Origin: Spirosoma lacussanchae
GTDB taxonomy: Bacteria > Bacteroidota > Bacteroidia > Cytophagales > Spirosomataceae
Assembly: GCF_005870035.1 (NCBI RefSeq)
Contig: NZ_SWJG01000003.1
Location: 558,001 to 622,000 of the forward strand
Length of the DNA stretch: 64,000 nt
Direction of reading: 5' to 3'
In this document: one piece after another, positions 40,888 to 49,820 of the stretch
How the letters are laid out: each line of letters begins with the position of its first letter
How positions within the stretch are numbered: the stretch's first letter is position 1
Notes under the pieces: model-generated
Database searches by the model: none
What the model was told of the DNA's origin: nothing
Seen by the model: only the letters and a program-made list of their open reading frames with translations
Program-made: the position numbers and the translations under genes

Positions 40888-43047
40888 ATGCTATTGATAT
40901 CAAAACCATACGGGCGGGCTTTGCTCGGATCAGGGGTGCTGCTCGTGCTACTAAACATCGGTAAGGGCGAGGCTCAGCCGATAGACCGGCGGGCAGTGGT
41001 CGATCGGCATCGGGTGACAATCACCCAACCCGACACCCTCGGGTCGCTAACGGTGGGCAACGGTCGGTTCGGATTTACGGTAGATGCTACTGGCCTGCAA
41101 TCGTTTCCCGAGCAGTATGCCCGTGGTATTCCGCTGGGCACTCAGTCCGAATGGGGGTGGCACCGCTTTCCTAACCCCGCCAGATATCAGTTTGCCGAGA
41201 CGCTGCAATCGGTCGATGTCAACGGCACGCCACGTCCATATGCTGTGCAGTGGCGGCAGGCGGGGCGCCATCAGCAGGCCGCCGACTACTTCCGGCAGAA
41301 TCCGCACCGGCTTCAGTTGGGTAATCTGGGCTTCGTTATTCTGAAAAAAGACGGACAAGTGGTTCAACTGACTGACCTGAAAGATGTTCGGCAACAACTA
41401 GATCTGTGGACAGGTACCATCAACAGTACGTTTACCATTGAAGACACTCCCGTCAGCGTGACCACTTGCGCCCATGCCGGGCAGGATATCGTAGCCGTGC
41501 GGGTTGTATCGGACCTGCTTCGGCAGCGACGGATCTCGCTCCGGCTTCGGTTTCCGTACCCGACCAATGCATTCACTGACGTAGGGACTCACTACGCCAG
41601 CGCATCGGCGCATCAGACCCGGCTGGAGCGCCTGGGGCCTGCGTCGGTACGGTTTCATCGTCAGCTTGATCAGGATAGTTATTTTGTGACGGCCCGGTTG
41701 AGCCAGCCTGCGCCAGTGCGGGCGGCTGCTGACCATGATTTCAGGATAGAGCTTTCAGGAGCGTCGGCTTTTGAAGCCGTGGTGCAGTTTTCGGCGCAGT
41801 CGTCACCTGGTCGATTACCCACGTTTGCCGATGTACAAGCCAGCAGCCGACTGGGCTGGGAGCGGTTCTGGCGGTCGGGTGGTGCCATTGATCTGGCGGG
41901 CAGCACCGACCCGCGAGCTGCCGAACTCGAACGGCGCGTTGTGCTGTCGCAGTACCTGACCCGCGTACAATGCGCCGGCGACTCGCCCCCGCAGGAAACG
42001 GGTCTGACCTATAACAGCTGGTACGGTAGGCCCCACATGGAAATGTACTGGTGGCATTCGGCCCATTTCGCCCTGTGGGGCCGCACCGATCTGCTTGCCC
42101 AAAGTATGGGCTGGTACAAGCGGGCGCTGGCTGGGGCCCGGGAGATAGCTCGTCGGCAGGGGTACCGGGGCGTTCGCTGGCAAAAGATGACTGACCCGGA
42201 CGGGGGCGAAACGGCGTCATCGGTAGGGTCTTTCCTGATCTGGCAACAGCCACATCCGATCTACCTGGCCGAACTGATTTACCGAAACCAGCCATCAAAA
42301 GCCGTTCTGGAGAAATACCGGGCCGTGATTTTTGCAACCGCCGACTTCATGGCTTCGTTCGCGAGCCTGAACCCTAAAACGGGTCGTTATGATCTTGGGA
42401 AGGGTATTATTCCGGCGCAGGAATGTTTCGACCCGGCCCAAACGGTTAACTCGCCCTACGAACTGGCCTACTGGAGATGGGGCCTGCAGGCAGCCCAGCG
42501 CTGGCGTACCCGGCTCAACCTGCTGCCCAATTCGGACTGGCAGCGGGTCATTGACGGGCTGGCTCCCTTAACACAGCAGGACGGCGTATACCAGGCTGCC
42601 GAGAACGTGGCGGATTCTTACTCGCCCGACAGCCGCTATACCATCGACCATCCGGCTGTGCTGGCTGCGCTGAGTACCCTGCCCGCCAACGGCCTGGTCG
42701 ACCGGGCAGTGATGCAGCGTACCTACGATACCGTTGAGCGGGTCTGGCACTGGGATCATACCTGGGGCTGGGATTTTCCGATGGTGGCCATGACAGCTAC
42801 CCGGCTGGGGCAGCCCGACCGCTCACTGGACGCCCTGTTTAAAGACGTAACGAAAAACACATATCTGGTCAACGGCCATAACTATCAGGACAAACGACTT
42901 ACGCTCTATCTGCCCGGCAACGGTGGTTTGCTGGCGGCCGTAGCGCTGATGTGTGCTGGCTACGATGGCAACACCATCCCTGCACCGGGATTTCCCAAAA
43001 ACGGCCGCTGGACAGTGAAGTGGGAAGGGCTTAAACCCATGCCCTGA
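40888..43047 (+). CDS. Secreted six-hairpin glycosidase-like protein (GH65/GH95-type fold)
   Basis: A 719-residue exported protein with signal peptide through 'LLVLLNIGKGEAQ'. The N-terminal half is a beta-sandwich domain ('LGSLTVGNGRFGFTVDATGL', 'FPEQYARGIPLGTQSEWGWH'). The second half is an (alpha/alpha)6-barrel with Trp-rich blocks 'RPHMEMYWWHSAHFALWGRT', 'RWQKMTDPDGGETASSVGSF' and 'WQQPHPIYLAELIYR'. Such proteins cleave or phosphorolyse plant- or host-type glycans, but the catalytic acid and the specificity are not clear to me. It stands alone just outside the island. Confidence 0.7.
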   Translation: MLLISKPYGRALLGSGVLLVLLNIGKGEAQPIDRRAVVDRHRVTITQPDTLGSLTVGNGRFGFTVDATGLQSFPEQYARGIPLGTQSEWGWHRFPNPARYQFAETLQSVDVNGTPRPYAVQWRQAGRHQQAADYFRQNPHRLQLGNLGFVILKKDGQVVQLTDLKDVRQQLDLWTGTINSTFTIEDTPVSVTTCAHAGQDIVAVRVVSDLLRQRRISLRLRFPYPTNAFTDVGTHYASASAHQTRLERLGPASVRFHRQLDQDSYFVTARLSQPAPVRAAADHDFRIELSGASAFEAVVQFSAQSSPGRLPTFADVQASSRLGWERFWRSGGAIDLAGSTDPRAAELERRVVLSQYLTRVQCAGDSPPQETGLTYNSWYGRPHMEMYWWHSAHFALWGRTDLLAQSMGWYKRALAGAREIARRQGYRGVRWQKMTDPDGGETASSVGSFLIWQQPHPIYLAELIYRNQPSKAVLEKYRAVIFATADFMASFASLNPKTGRYDLGKGIIPAQECFDPAQTVNSPYELAYWRWGLQAAQRWRTRLNLLPNSDWQRVIDGLAPLTQQDGVYQAAENVADSYSPDSRYTIDHPAVLAALSTLPANGLVDRAVMQRTYDTVERVWHWDHTWGWDFPMVAMTATRLGQPDRSLDALFKDVTKNTYLVNGHNYQDKRLTLYLPGNGGLLAAVALMCAGYDGNTIPAPGFPKNGRWTVKWEGLKPMP

Positions 43048-43161
43048 CACCTGCCAGTGCCCTGATACCTGCCAGGCTTTCTCTTTGGAATAGCATCTGG
43101 GCCAGGCGAACAGGCAGGCCGACTCGACTACCTTAGGGGGCGATACTGAAAACAAGAGCAT

Positions 43162-43190
43162 AAAAAAAGGTCGCTTTCGTAAAAGCGACC
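43162..43190 (-). terminator. Terminator of the small heat-shock gene
   Basis: On the minus strand GGTCGCTTTTACGAAAGCGACC forms a nine-base stem followed by seven T. It lies about 55 bases after the Hsp20-like gene. Confidence 0.85.
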
Positions 43191-43245
43191 AGGGTACGCA
43201 TCTATAGGCTACAGGACGCAAACAGGTCCCGGATGGATTGATTCA

Positions 43246-43653
43246 CTAGAAAAGATCTTTGATGTCGATCCGGCTATGGAGGTGCTCTTCGTCTTTGAAG
43301 GGCAGCATAATCAGTACCTGACCATGTTCGTGAATGGCTTCGATCTGGTCGGCGTCAACGAAAGACGGGATGTCCAGCACCCGCAGAAACATGGGTACTG
43401 CCAGCCGCTGCGAGCCGCCTTCTTCATCCTGCGTAACCGAGGTATTGACCAGCAGGGTATACAGCACGAGTTTACTGCCTTCGACCAGCACGTTGAACGC
43501 ATTGGCGCGCACACCGGGAGCTGATAACGTAATCACCAGCCGTTCGTCTTCGCGCTCAACCTGCATCGTTGTCTGACTCGAACCGCCATATAAGGTATTA
43601 AGCAAATCAATCTGTCCGCCCGTACCCTGAAACACATTTTCTATCGCTTTCAT
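43246..43653 (-). CDS. Hsp20/alpha-crystallin family small heat-shock protein
   Basis: A 135-residue chaperone-like protein. The alpha-crystallin domain is seen in 'MQVEREDERLVITLSAPGV', 'NVLVEGSKLVLYTLL', 'VPMFLRVLDIPSFVDAD' and the hydrophobic motif 'HGQVLIMLPFKDEE'. It lacks the classical C-terminal I-x-I tail and ends 'IDIKDLF'. These proteins hold unfolding proteins in a refoldable state. The divergence from hemC leaves about 300 bases, which hold the hemC promoter and otherwise nothing I recognise. Confidence 0.85.
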   Translation of the reverse strand: MKAIENVFQGTGGQIDLLNTLYGGSSQTTMQVEREDERLVITLSAPGVRANAFNVLVEGSKLVLYTLLVNTSVTQDEEGGSQRLAVPMFLRVLDIPSFVDADQIEAIHEHGQVLIMLPFKDEEHLHSRIDIKDLF

Positions 43654-43939
43654 AGGTGTTGCTGTTTACTGTTCAGATACTATCTGATAAACAAACCCCG
43701 TGCCTAAGCGGTTTGAGCCCGCCAAAGCCGACAGGCTGTCAGGGATTTGGCCACGTTTTGGCCCATTATATGCCTTTTTGACGCGATCAACACGTGTTTT
43801 GCCAAATAAGGCAGTTACGGATTGTGAACGAATGGTGTATAAGGATTGTCGCGGTTTGTGGGGATTTTGTGGTTCACATTCCACACAGCGTCAGCACGGA
43901 AGCCGCAGGAGTAAGCCTGTTTTTCGGCTTGTAATGACG

Positions 43940-43947
43940 TATCTTTG
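43940..43947 (+). promoter_or_regulatory. -7 element (TATCTTTG) directly before hemC
   Basis: TATCTTTG ends eight bases before the hemC ATG at 43956, so the mRNA would have a leader of only a few bases. Confidence 0.6.
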
Positions 43948-43955
43948 TCGGCATT

Positions 43956-44885
43956 ATGCATATCCGAATTGGAACCCGCAGCAGCCGCCTGGCCGTGTGG
44001 CAAGCGGACTATATACAGACCTTACTGCAGGCCGGTGGACTTACGTCCGAGCTGGTCCTGATCGAGACAAAAGGAGATCAGATACTGGATCGGTCGCTGG
44101 CTAAAATCGGCAGCAAAGGCGTTTTTACGCAGGAGCTAGAAGATCAGCTCCGGGCCGGTACGATCGACATTGCCGTACACAGCGCCAAAGACCTGCAATC
44201 GTCGCTGCCGGCTGACCTGGGCATTATCGCTTTTACGGAGCGTGAACAGGTGAACGATGTCCTCGTAAGCCGTGATCCATCCCTGTCGCTGACCAGCGGA
44301 CAGCCGTTTGTGATCGGTACCTCGTCGACCCGGCGGGTGGCAATGCTGCGCCATTTTTGTCCGCACATCCGGGTGGTCGACATGCGGGGTAACCTCCAGA
44401 CCCGGCTGCGTAAACTCGACGAAGGTCAGTGCGACGCGCTGCTGCTGGCCTATGCGGGCGTACACCGGATGCAGTACGACGATCTGATTGCCGAACAGCT
44501 GCCGGTTGCTGAGTTTACGCCCGCCGTTGGTCAGGGAAGCGTAGCCATCGAAGCGGCCAGCACACTGGCTATCGAGAAACAGGAAGCCATCCGCCGACTG
44601 ACTAACCATGAACCAACCGAGGCTGCCCTGAAAGCAGAGCGGGCTTACCTGCGCCGACTCGAAGGCGGGTGCAGCATTCCGGTATTTGCCCTGGCTACCT
44701 ACACGGATGAGACGCTGAGCCTCACAGGTGGACTAATCAGCCTCGACGGGGAGGACATGCTGCGCGAAACGTACAGCGGCCCGGCCCACGACGCCGAACG
44801 GCTCGGACATGCTCTGGCCGAGCACATTCTGGCCCAGGGGGGTGACGTTATTTTACAGGCAATCCGGCATCAACTGAGTGAATAA
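43956..44885 (+). CDS. hemC: Hydroxymethylbilane synthase (porphobilinogen deaminase)
   Basis: Joins four porphobilinogen molecules into hydroxymethylbilane in heme biosynthesis. At 309 residues it has the normal length. 'IRIGTRSSRLAVWQADYI', 'AKIGSKGVFTQELEDQL', 'IDIAVHSAKDLQSSLP' and 'IGTSSTRRVAMLRHF' are conserved substrate and cofactor regions. The Cys that carries the dipyrromethane cofactor is in 'RLEGGCSIPVFALATY' near residue 240. The gene seems to have its own promoter with an almost leaderless start. Confidence 0.97.
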   Translation: MHIRIGTRSSRLAVWQADYIQTLLQAGGLTSELVLIETKGDQILDRSLAKIGSKGVFTQELEDQLRAGTIDIAVHSAKDLQSSLPADLGIIAFTEREQVNDVLVSRDPSLSLTSGQPFVIGTSSTRRVAMLRHFCPHIRVVDMRGNLQTRLRKLDEGQCDALLLAYAGVHRMQYDDLIAEQLPVAEFTPAVGQGSVAIEAASTLAIEKQEAIRRLTNHEPTEAALKAERAYLRRLEGGCSIPVFALATYTDETLSLTGGLISLDGEDMLRETYSGPAHDAERLGHALAEHILAQGGDVILQAIRHQLSE

Positions 44886-44948
44886 AAGCCGGGCCAGCCG
44901 GTTGGCGGGCCCATACATAGCCAGCGCTACAACCTGACCAGACGAATC

Positions 44949-46187
44949 ATGAACCTTTTCCGAATCAGCTGGAGTAACCTTACCGACAAACCCCTGAGCA
45001 GCTTTCTGAGTGGTCTGCTGATGACCTTCGGGATCACGATTATTTCGCTGTTGTTGTTGCTGAATAAACAGCTCGACGATCAGTTCCGGCGGAATATACG
45101 CGGCATCGATATGGTGATTGGCGCCAAGGGCAGTCCGTTGCAACTGATCCTGTCGAGCATTTACCAGGTCGATGCGCCGGTGGGAAACATTCCGCTCGCG
45201 GAGGCCGAACGGCTGACGCGTAACCCGATGATCAAGACGGCTATTCCGCTGGCCATGGGCGATAATTACCGCTCGTTCCGGATTGTGGGTACCAACAAAA
45301 AATACCTCGATCATTTTGGTGCTACCGTGGCGCAGGGGCAACTGTTTAAACAGGATCTGGAGGTGGTAATCGGGCCGAGGGTGGCCGAAGTGGCCGGGCT
45401 GAAACTCGGCGATACGTTTGCCAGCTCGCATGGGCTGGACGATGAGGGCGAAGAACATGCCGACTCGAAGTATAAGGTAGTGGGCATCCTGAACGGGACC
45501 AATACCGTTACGGACCAGCTCATCCTGACTCCCGTTTCGAGCGTCTGGGCTATCCATGAACACCACGAAGCCGGTGAGGAGCACCATGACGAGGACCATC
45601 ACGAAGGCGAAGTCCACGAAGATGGCGAAGCGCACGACGAGGAGCCGCGCGAGATTACGAGCATGCTTATCAAGTTTCGGAACCCGCTGGGTATGATGCT
45701 GGCGCGGGGTATCAACCAGAACTCTAAGCTCCAGGCGGCCCTGCCCAATATTGAGGTGAACCGGCTGTTTTCCCTGCTCGGCGTAGGCGTCGAAACGCTG
45801 CGGGGCCTGGCCATTGTCATCATGCTGATTTCTGGTATCAGCGTGTTCGTATCGCTGTACAATTCGCTGAAAGAACGTCGATACGAAATGGCGCTGATGT
45901 TGTCGATGGGCGCAACCCGCGTTCAACTGTTTATGATGCTCCTGCTCGAGGGGCTGGTGCTGGCGCTGATTGGCTTTGGGCTGGGTATACTGCTGAGCCG
46001 GGTTGGCTTATGGCTTTTCTCGACCAGTGTATCCTCCGAATATCATTACAACCTGGCGGCTTTTGGTATCCTGCCCGAAGAGTGGACCCTGCTGGGCGTC
46101 GCCTTGCTGATCGGCCTGCTGGCTGCGGCTCTGCCCGCCCTGGGCGTTTACCGCATGAACATCTCCCGCACGCTGGCTGAAGAGTAA
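44949..46187 (+). CDS. FtsX/MacB-type ABC transporter permease with His-rich loop
   Basis: A 412-residue inner-membrane protein. An N-terminal helix ('SFLSGLLMTFGITIISLLLL') is followed by a large periplasmic domain and the three C-terminal FtsX helices ('LRGLAIVIMLISGISVFVSL', 'VQLFMMLLLEGLVLALIGFG', 'LLGVALLIGLLAAALPALGV'). The periplasmic part holds a metal-binding-looking loop of His, Asp and Glu ('EHHEAGEEHHDEDHHEGE'). The partner ATPase gene is not next to it. Such loops often mark zinc- or nickel-related transport systems; that role is inference. Confidence 0.85.
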   Translation: MNLFRISWSNLTDKPLSSFLSGLLMTFGITIISLLLLLNKQLDDQFRRNIRGIDMVIGAKGSPLQLILSSIYQVDAPVGNIPLAEAERLTRNPMIKTAIPLAMGDNYRSFRIVGTNKKYLDHFGATVAQGQLFKQDLEVVIGPRVAEVAGLKLGDTFASSHGLDDEGEEHADSKYKVVGILNGTNTVTDQLILTPVSSVWAIHEHHEAGEEHHDEDHHEGEVHEDGEAHDEEPREITSMLIKFRNPLGMMLARGINQNSKLQAALPNIEVNRLFSLLGVGVETLRGLAIVIMLISGISVFVSLYNSLKERRYEMALMLSMGATRVQLFMMLLLEGLVLALIGFGLGILLSRVGLWLFSTSVSSEYHYNLAAFGILPEEWTLLGVALLIGLLAAALPALGVYRMNISRTLAEE

Positions 46188-46191
46188 ACAA

Positions 46192-46221
46192 AAGCGGGAA
46201 GAGGCTGGCTTGTTCCCGCTT
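46192..46221. terminator. Bidirectional hairpin between convergent genes
   Basis: AAGCGGGAA (46192-46200) and TTCCCGCTT (46213-46221) form a nine-base stem between the ends of the permease gene and the cyclase gene. There is no long T-run. Confidence 0.55.
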
Positions 46222-46246
46222 CTTCCCGCTCCTGGCCGGGCTCGGT

Positions 46247-47293
46247 CTAGCCCATTACATTGTAAATCATAACCGGGGCTGCTTTATTCTTGAGGGTGGC
46301 TTCGCCGAGAGGCTCGCAGGTGAACGACTCGGCTACCTGTTGCTGAGCGGCTTCGGTGATGACGATCTGCCCCGCCCGAGCCACCGACTGCAGACGCTGG
46401 GCCGTATTGACGGTATCGCCGATAACGGTGTAGTCGAGCCGTCGGAGCGCCGTTGAACCGATATTCCCCGAAACCATTTCGCCGGTGTTGATGCCGATAG
46501 CGACCTGCGGGTGGTAGCTGGTATGATGAGGCAGATTGTCTTCCAGCGAAGCGATCTGCGCGCGGACACCCAACGCGGCTTCGATGGCCCGGTCGAGGTG
46601 GTAGTCGCCCCGGAATACGGCCATCACGGCATCGCCCATGAACTTGTCGACGTGGCCGCCCTGCGCAATAATTTCCTTGACCATCACGTCGAAATACCGA
46701 TTCACCAGCTTGACAACGGTATCGGCCGTTTCGCGCTCGGCAATGGCCGTAAAGCCGCAGATGTCGATGAACATGACGGTTGCCGTTACGGTTTCGCTGG
46801 CCGAGAGCGAGGTCTCGAACTCGGCGCGGCTCATGAACGTCAGCACCGACTCGTCGACGTACATCCGCAGAATATTGTTTTCTTTAATCGCCTGCAAGGT
46901 CTGGCGGAGCTGACCAATGTACGCCATGGTTTTCTCCATCGTTACCTCGAGGTCTTCGAAGTTGACCGGCTTGGTTACGAAATCAAAAGCCCCCCGGTTC
47001 ATGGCGGTACGAATGTTATCCATGTCGCCATAGGCCGACACGATAACGGCTTTGAGCATTGGATTTGTCTCGTGGAGCCGGATCAGTAGCGTCAGCCCAT
47101 CCATACCGGGCATGTTGATATCGGTCAGTACCATATCGATATCGGGCTGCTGGTCGATCAGCGTCAGCGCTTCGTTACCATCGTGGGCAAATACAAACTC
47201 GTACTGTTTTTCACGAATCTGACGCCGAAACTTCTGTTTGATGAGAAGTTCAAGATCGGTCTCGTCGTCAACCACCAATATTTTCGCTTTCAT
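46247..47293 (-). CDS. Response regulator-class III adenylate cyclase fusion
   Basis: A 348-residue protein. The receiver domain (residues 1-120) has 'ILVVDDETD', the phospho-acceptor Asp in '[13 protein letters not shown]' and Lys in 'DFVTKPVN'. A helical linker leads to a class III cyclase domain from about residue 165. Metal-binding Asp are in '[13 protein letters not shown]' and '[11 protein letters not shown]', Lys is in 'HVDKFMGD', and '[14 protein letters not shown]' supplies Thr at the second purine-selecting site. Lys/Thr is the class IIIb adenylate cyclase pattern. Phosphorylation by the neighbouring kinases probably controls cAMP production. It overlaps the upstream regulator gene by four bases. 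Confidence 0.93.
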   Translation of the reverse strand: MKAKILVVDDETDLELLIKQKFRRQIREKQYEFVFAHDGNEALTLIDQQPDIDMVLTDINMPGMDGLTLLIRLHETNPMLKAVIVSAYGDMDNIRTAMNRGAFDFVTKPVNFEDLEVTMEKTMAYIGQLRQTLQAIKENNILRMYVDESVLTFMSRAEFETSLSASETVTATVMFIDICGFTAIAERETADTVVKLVNRYFDVMVKEIIAQGGHVDKFMGDAVMAVFRGDYHLDRAIEAALGVRAQIASLEDNLPHHTSYHPQVAIGINTGEMVSGNIGSTALRRLDYTVIGDTVNTAQRLQSVARAGQIVITEAAQQQVAESFTCEPLGEATLKNKAAPVMIYNVMG

Positions 47294-47667
47294 GCAATGG
47301 TGCGAAGTTTTTCTTTAAGTACAGTGAAGTCGAGCGGCTTGGTCAGGAAATCGTTGGCCCCGAGTTTAGCCGCCTGCTGCTGCGATTCGGGATCGCCATA
47401 GGCTGTAATCATCATCACAACGGGCGGGGGCGGGGCGTTGAAGTCGGTCCGGATATGCCGTAACAGCTCGAAACCGCTCATGCCGGGCATGTTGATGTCC
47501 GACAGAATCAGTACTACTTCTGAAGGTCTACTCGATAAATAGGTTATGGCTTCTTCGCCCGAGTTGGCAAAGGCCAGTTCAAACTCACCATTCCGAACTT
47601 CGCGTCGAAACCGCTGCTCAAACAAATCTTTTACGTCTGGTTCGTCGTCAACAACTAATATTTTCAT
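47290..47667 (-). CDS. Single-domain response regulator
   Basis: A 125-residue receiver protein without output domain. The acidic pocket ('ILVVDDEPD'), phospho-acceptor Asp in '[17 protein letters not shown]', conserved Thr in '[10 protein letters not shown]' and Lys in 'DFLTKPLDF' are all present. Its receiver is like that of the cyclase fusion that follows with a four-base overlap, so the two are made together and may compete for, or pass on, phosphate from the same kinase. A TATCTTTG box lies just upstream. Confidence 0.95.
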   Translation of the reverse strand: MKILVVDDEPDVKDLFEQRFRREVRNGEFELAFANSGEEAITYLSSRPSEVVLILSDINMPGMSGFELLRHIRTDFNAPPPPVVMMITAYGDPESQQQAAKLGANDFLTKPLDFTVLKEKLRTIA

Positions 47668-47683
47668 GGCAGATCGAGTTAGT

Positions 47684-47691
47684 CAAAGATA
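47684..47691 (-). promoter_or_regulatory. -7 element (TATCTTTG) for the response-regulator/cyclase pair
   Basis: On the minus strand TATCTTTG ends 16 bases before the response-regulator ATG at 47667. It lies between that gene and the end of the histidine kinase gene. Confidence 0.6.
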
Positions 47692-47717
47692 AGCGGTTTG
47701 TGGGCAGCGTGGTGCCT

Positions 47718-49808
47718 TCAGACTGGTAGTTTAAGGGTAAATGTTGTTCCCTGGCCTTCCTTGCTGTCAACGTCCAGGGTACCGCCGTGCCCTTTGGTAA
47801 TGATATCGTAGGCCAGAGACAGGCCCAGCCCGGTTCCTTCGCCGGTGGGTTTGGTGGTAAAGAACGGCTGGAAAATCTTGGACAGCAGCGCAGCTGGAAT
47901 TCCGGTACCGTTGTCGCGGATACGGATAACTGCCTGGTCGTTTTCCAGTCGAACCTGAGCCGTCACCTCGGGTTGGTAGCCAGCCGTCGGCGTGGTTTTC
48001 TGCCGACTCTGAACGGCGTAGAAGGCGTTGGTGTAGAGGTTGAGCAGCACCCGGCCCAGATCCTGAGGCATCACCTGTACCGGACCCAGCGCTGGGTCTG
48101 GATCAACCTGAAAACTGGCGTTGAATGTTTTGTCTTTGGCCCGCAGGCCGTGGTAGGCCAGCCGCAGGTACTCCTCGCAGAGCGCGTTCAGATCGGTTGG
48201 CTCGCGCTGGCCGCTGGAGGCCCGGCTGTGCTGGAGCATACCCCGGACAATGCTGGAGGCCCGGCTGCCGTGCTGGCTGATCTTCTGGAGGTTCTGGCGC
48301 AGGTCGGTCAGCAGCTCGTCGGTGAGCTGGGGGTCGGGGTTTGGTTTGTGGTGTTCGTCGGCGATCTCGTCGATGAGCTCGACGGAGACCTCGGCGAAGT
48401 TGTTGACGAAGTTGAGGGGGTTCTGGATCTCGTGGGCGATGCCGGCCGTCAGCTCACCCAGCGACGCCAGCTTTTCCTGCTGGATGAGCTGGTTCTGGGC
48501 GGCCTTCAGTTCGGCCTGCTGCTGCCGGAGCTGGGCATTGGTGCGGGTCTGCTGGCGGTTGCTACGCCATAAAACCAGGGCAACAACGCCCAGTAGTCCC
48601 AGCCCGATCAGTGCCCCGATCAGCCGTTGCTGTTGCCGTTGGTCTTCTTCGGCCTGCAAAATGGCCGCGGCCTGCTGTTCGGCTGCCTTGGCGTTCTGCT
48701 GAAGAATGGTTAGCTGCTGCCGGGTCTGGGCGCCCAGCAGGGTGTCGTTGTAGGCAATGAAGGTCTGCTGATACTGGTAAGCGTGCCGGTAGTCATTTTG
48801 TCGGGCGTACGATTGGGCCAGTACCTGGCTGGCATCCCGAATAACTTCTTTATGACCAATTTGCCGGCTGAGATTCCAGCTCTTCTGCCCGTAATACACG
48901 GCACTGTCGGCCCGGTTGGCGTCCAGCTGCGCCCGGGCCATCACCGTTTGCGCCCAGGCAATCACCTCGTAGGCGCCTTCGGCCAGCAACACCCGAAGCG
49001 ACCGGTGGGCGGTTCGGATAGCCTGAAGGGGCTGCCCCTGCTCGGTTTCTACGGCCGCCAGATTACTTTCGGCCTGCGCCCGCAGTAGTGGATTCTGGAG
49101 CGATTCGGCCAGCCTGATCGATTTGTCGTAATAGTTCTGCGCTTTCTCCGGATCGCCCTTCAGCCGGTACAGTTCGCCAAGTGCGTTCAGAGTTCGGCAT
49201 ACGCTTCCGAGGTCGTTAGCCCGCTCGTGCTCATCCATGGCGGCTGTCAGGAACTCGAGGGCCAGGGTGTAATCGCCAAGCAGAATATGGAGGGAACCCA
49301 GGTGAGAATGCGTCTGCCGGATCAGCAACAGGTCGTTCCGTTGTTCGGCAACGTGCAGACTCTGCTGGCCCAGCTCAAAGGCGGTGGCATAGTCGCCCCG
49401 CTGAATGCTTACCCAGGCGAGTCGGCTCTGGACCCGGGCCACGCCCAGACTATCCTGCAACTGGCTGAAACCATCGCCGGCTGCGTTCAGATACTGCATC
49501 GCCCTGTCGTAGTTATTGAGATTACTATAGGCGCGACCCAGCGTAAACTGCGCCATGGCGATGCCTGGCTTGTAGCGGATAGCGCGCGCAAGCGCCAGAG
49601 CTTCGTTGCTATATTGAAGGGCCGACACTCGATTGATGTCGGTTGAGGCATTGGCCAGATCGATCAGCCGGTTAACCCGACCGGTGTCGGTTTTGGTAAT
49701 CGCCAGCTGCCGGGTGAGCACCCTGATCAGCGAGTCCTGCGCCCGCACCCGATAGCCCAGGGTCAGGAGCAGAAAGCAGGTAACACCAAGTAGCCATTGT
49801 CTTCTCAT
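47718..49808 (-). CDS. Histidine kinase with TPR sensor domain
   Basis: A 696-residue sensor kinase. A signal peptide (through 'LLTLGYRVRAQ') precedes a periplasmic array of about six or more tetratricopeptide repeats ('YKPGIAMAQFTLGRAYSNLN', 'VARVQSRLAWVSIQRGDYAT', 'ALGELYRLKGDPEKAQNYYD'). A transmembrane helix near residue 400 ('GALIGLGLLGVVALVLW') and a coiled coil follow. The HisKA-like box '[19 protein letters not shown]' has the phosphorylated His near residue 458. The HATPase domain has '[10 protein letters not shown]', 'DNGTGIP' and '[14 protein letters not shown]'. Downstream are its likely targets. Confidence 0.93.
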   Translation of the reverse strand: MRRQWLLGVTCFLLLTLGYRVRAQDSLIRVLTRQLAITKTDTGRVNRLIDLANASTDINRVSALQYSNEALALARAIRYKPGIAMAQFTLGRAYSNLNNYDRAMQYLNAAGDGFSQLQDSLGVARVQSRLAWVSIQRGDYATAFELGQQSLHVAEQRNDLLLIRQTHSHLGSLHILLGDYTLALEFLTAAMDEHERANDLGSVCRTLNALGELYRLKGDPEKAQNYYDKSIRLAESLQNPLLRAQAESNLAAVETEQGQPLQAIRTAHRSLRVLLAEGAYEVIAWAQTVMARAQLDANRADSAVYYGQKSWNLSRQIGHKEVIRDASQVLAQSYARQNDYRHAYQYQQTFIAYNDTLLGAQTRQQLTILQQNAKAAEQQAAAILQAEEDQRQQQRLIGALIGLGLLGVVALVLWRSNRQQTRTNAQLRQQQAELKAAQNQLIQQEKLASLGELTAGIAHEIQNPLNFVNNFAEVSVELIDEIADEHHKPNPDPQLTDELLTDLRQNLQKISQHGSRASSIVRGMLQHSRASSGQREPTDLNALCEEYLRLAYHGLRAKDKTFNASFQVDPDPALGPVQVMPQDLGRVLLNLYTNAFYAVQSRQKTTPTAGYQPEVTAQVRLENDQAVIRIRDNGTGIPAALLSKIFQPFFTTKPTGEGTGLGLSLAYDIITKGHGGTLDVDSKEGQGTTFTLKLPV
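48112..48472. repeat. Kinase-core repeat copy A (identical block shared with copy B)
   Basis: Bases 48112-48434 are identical to 50221-50543 (offset 2109), and the match continues with two differences to about 48472. It covers the H-box and dimerisation region of the kinase. Confidence 0.9.
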
Positions 49809-49820
49809 AGGAGCATATAG

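Noticed and set aside
40888-43047. Glycosidase-like gene as cargo of the Abi island
   Set aside because: It lies outside direct-repeat copy 2 and has the GC-rich composition of the core genome.
43700-44104. Plus-strand frame overlapping the hemC start
   Set aside because: It runs in another frame into hemC and spans the hemC promoter. Composition is not protein-like.
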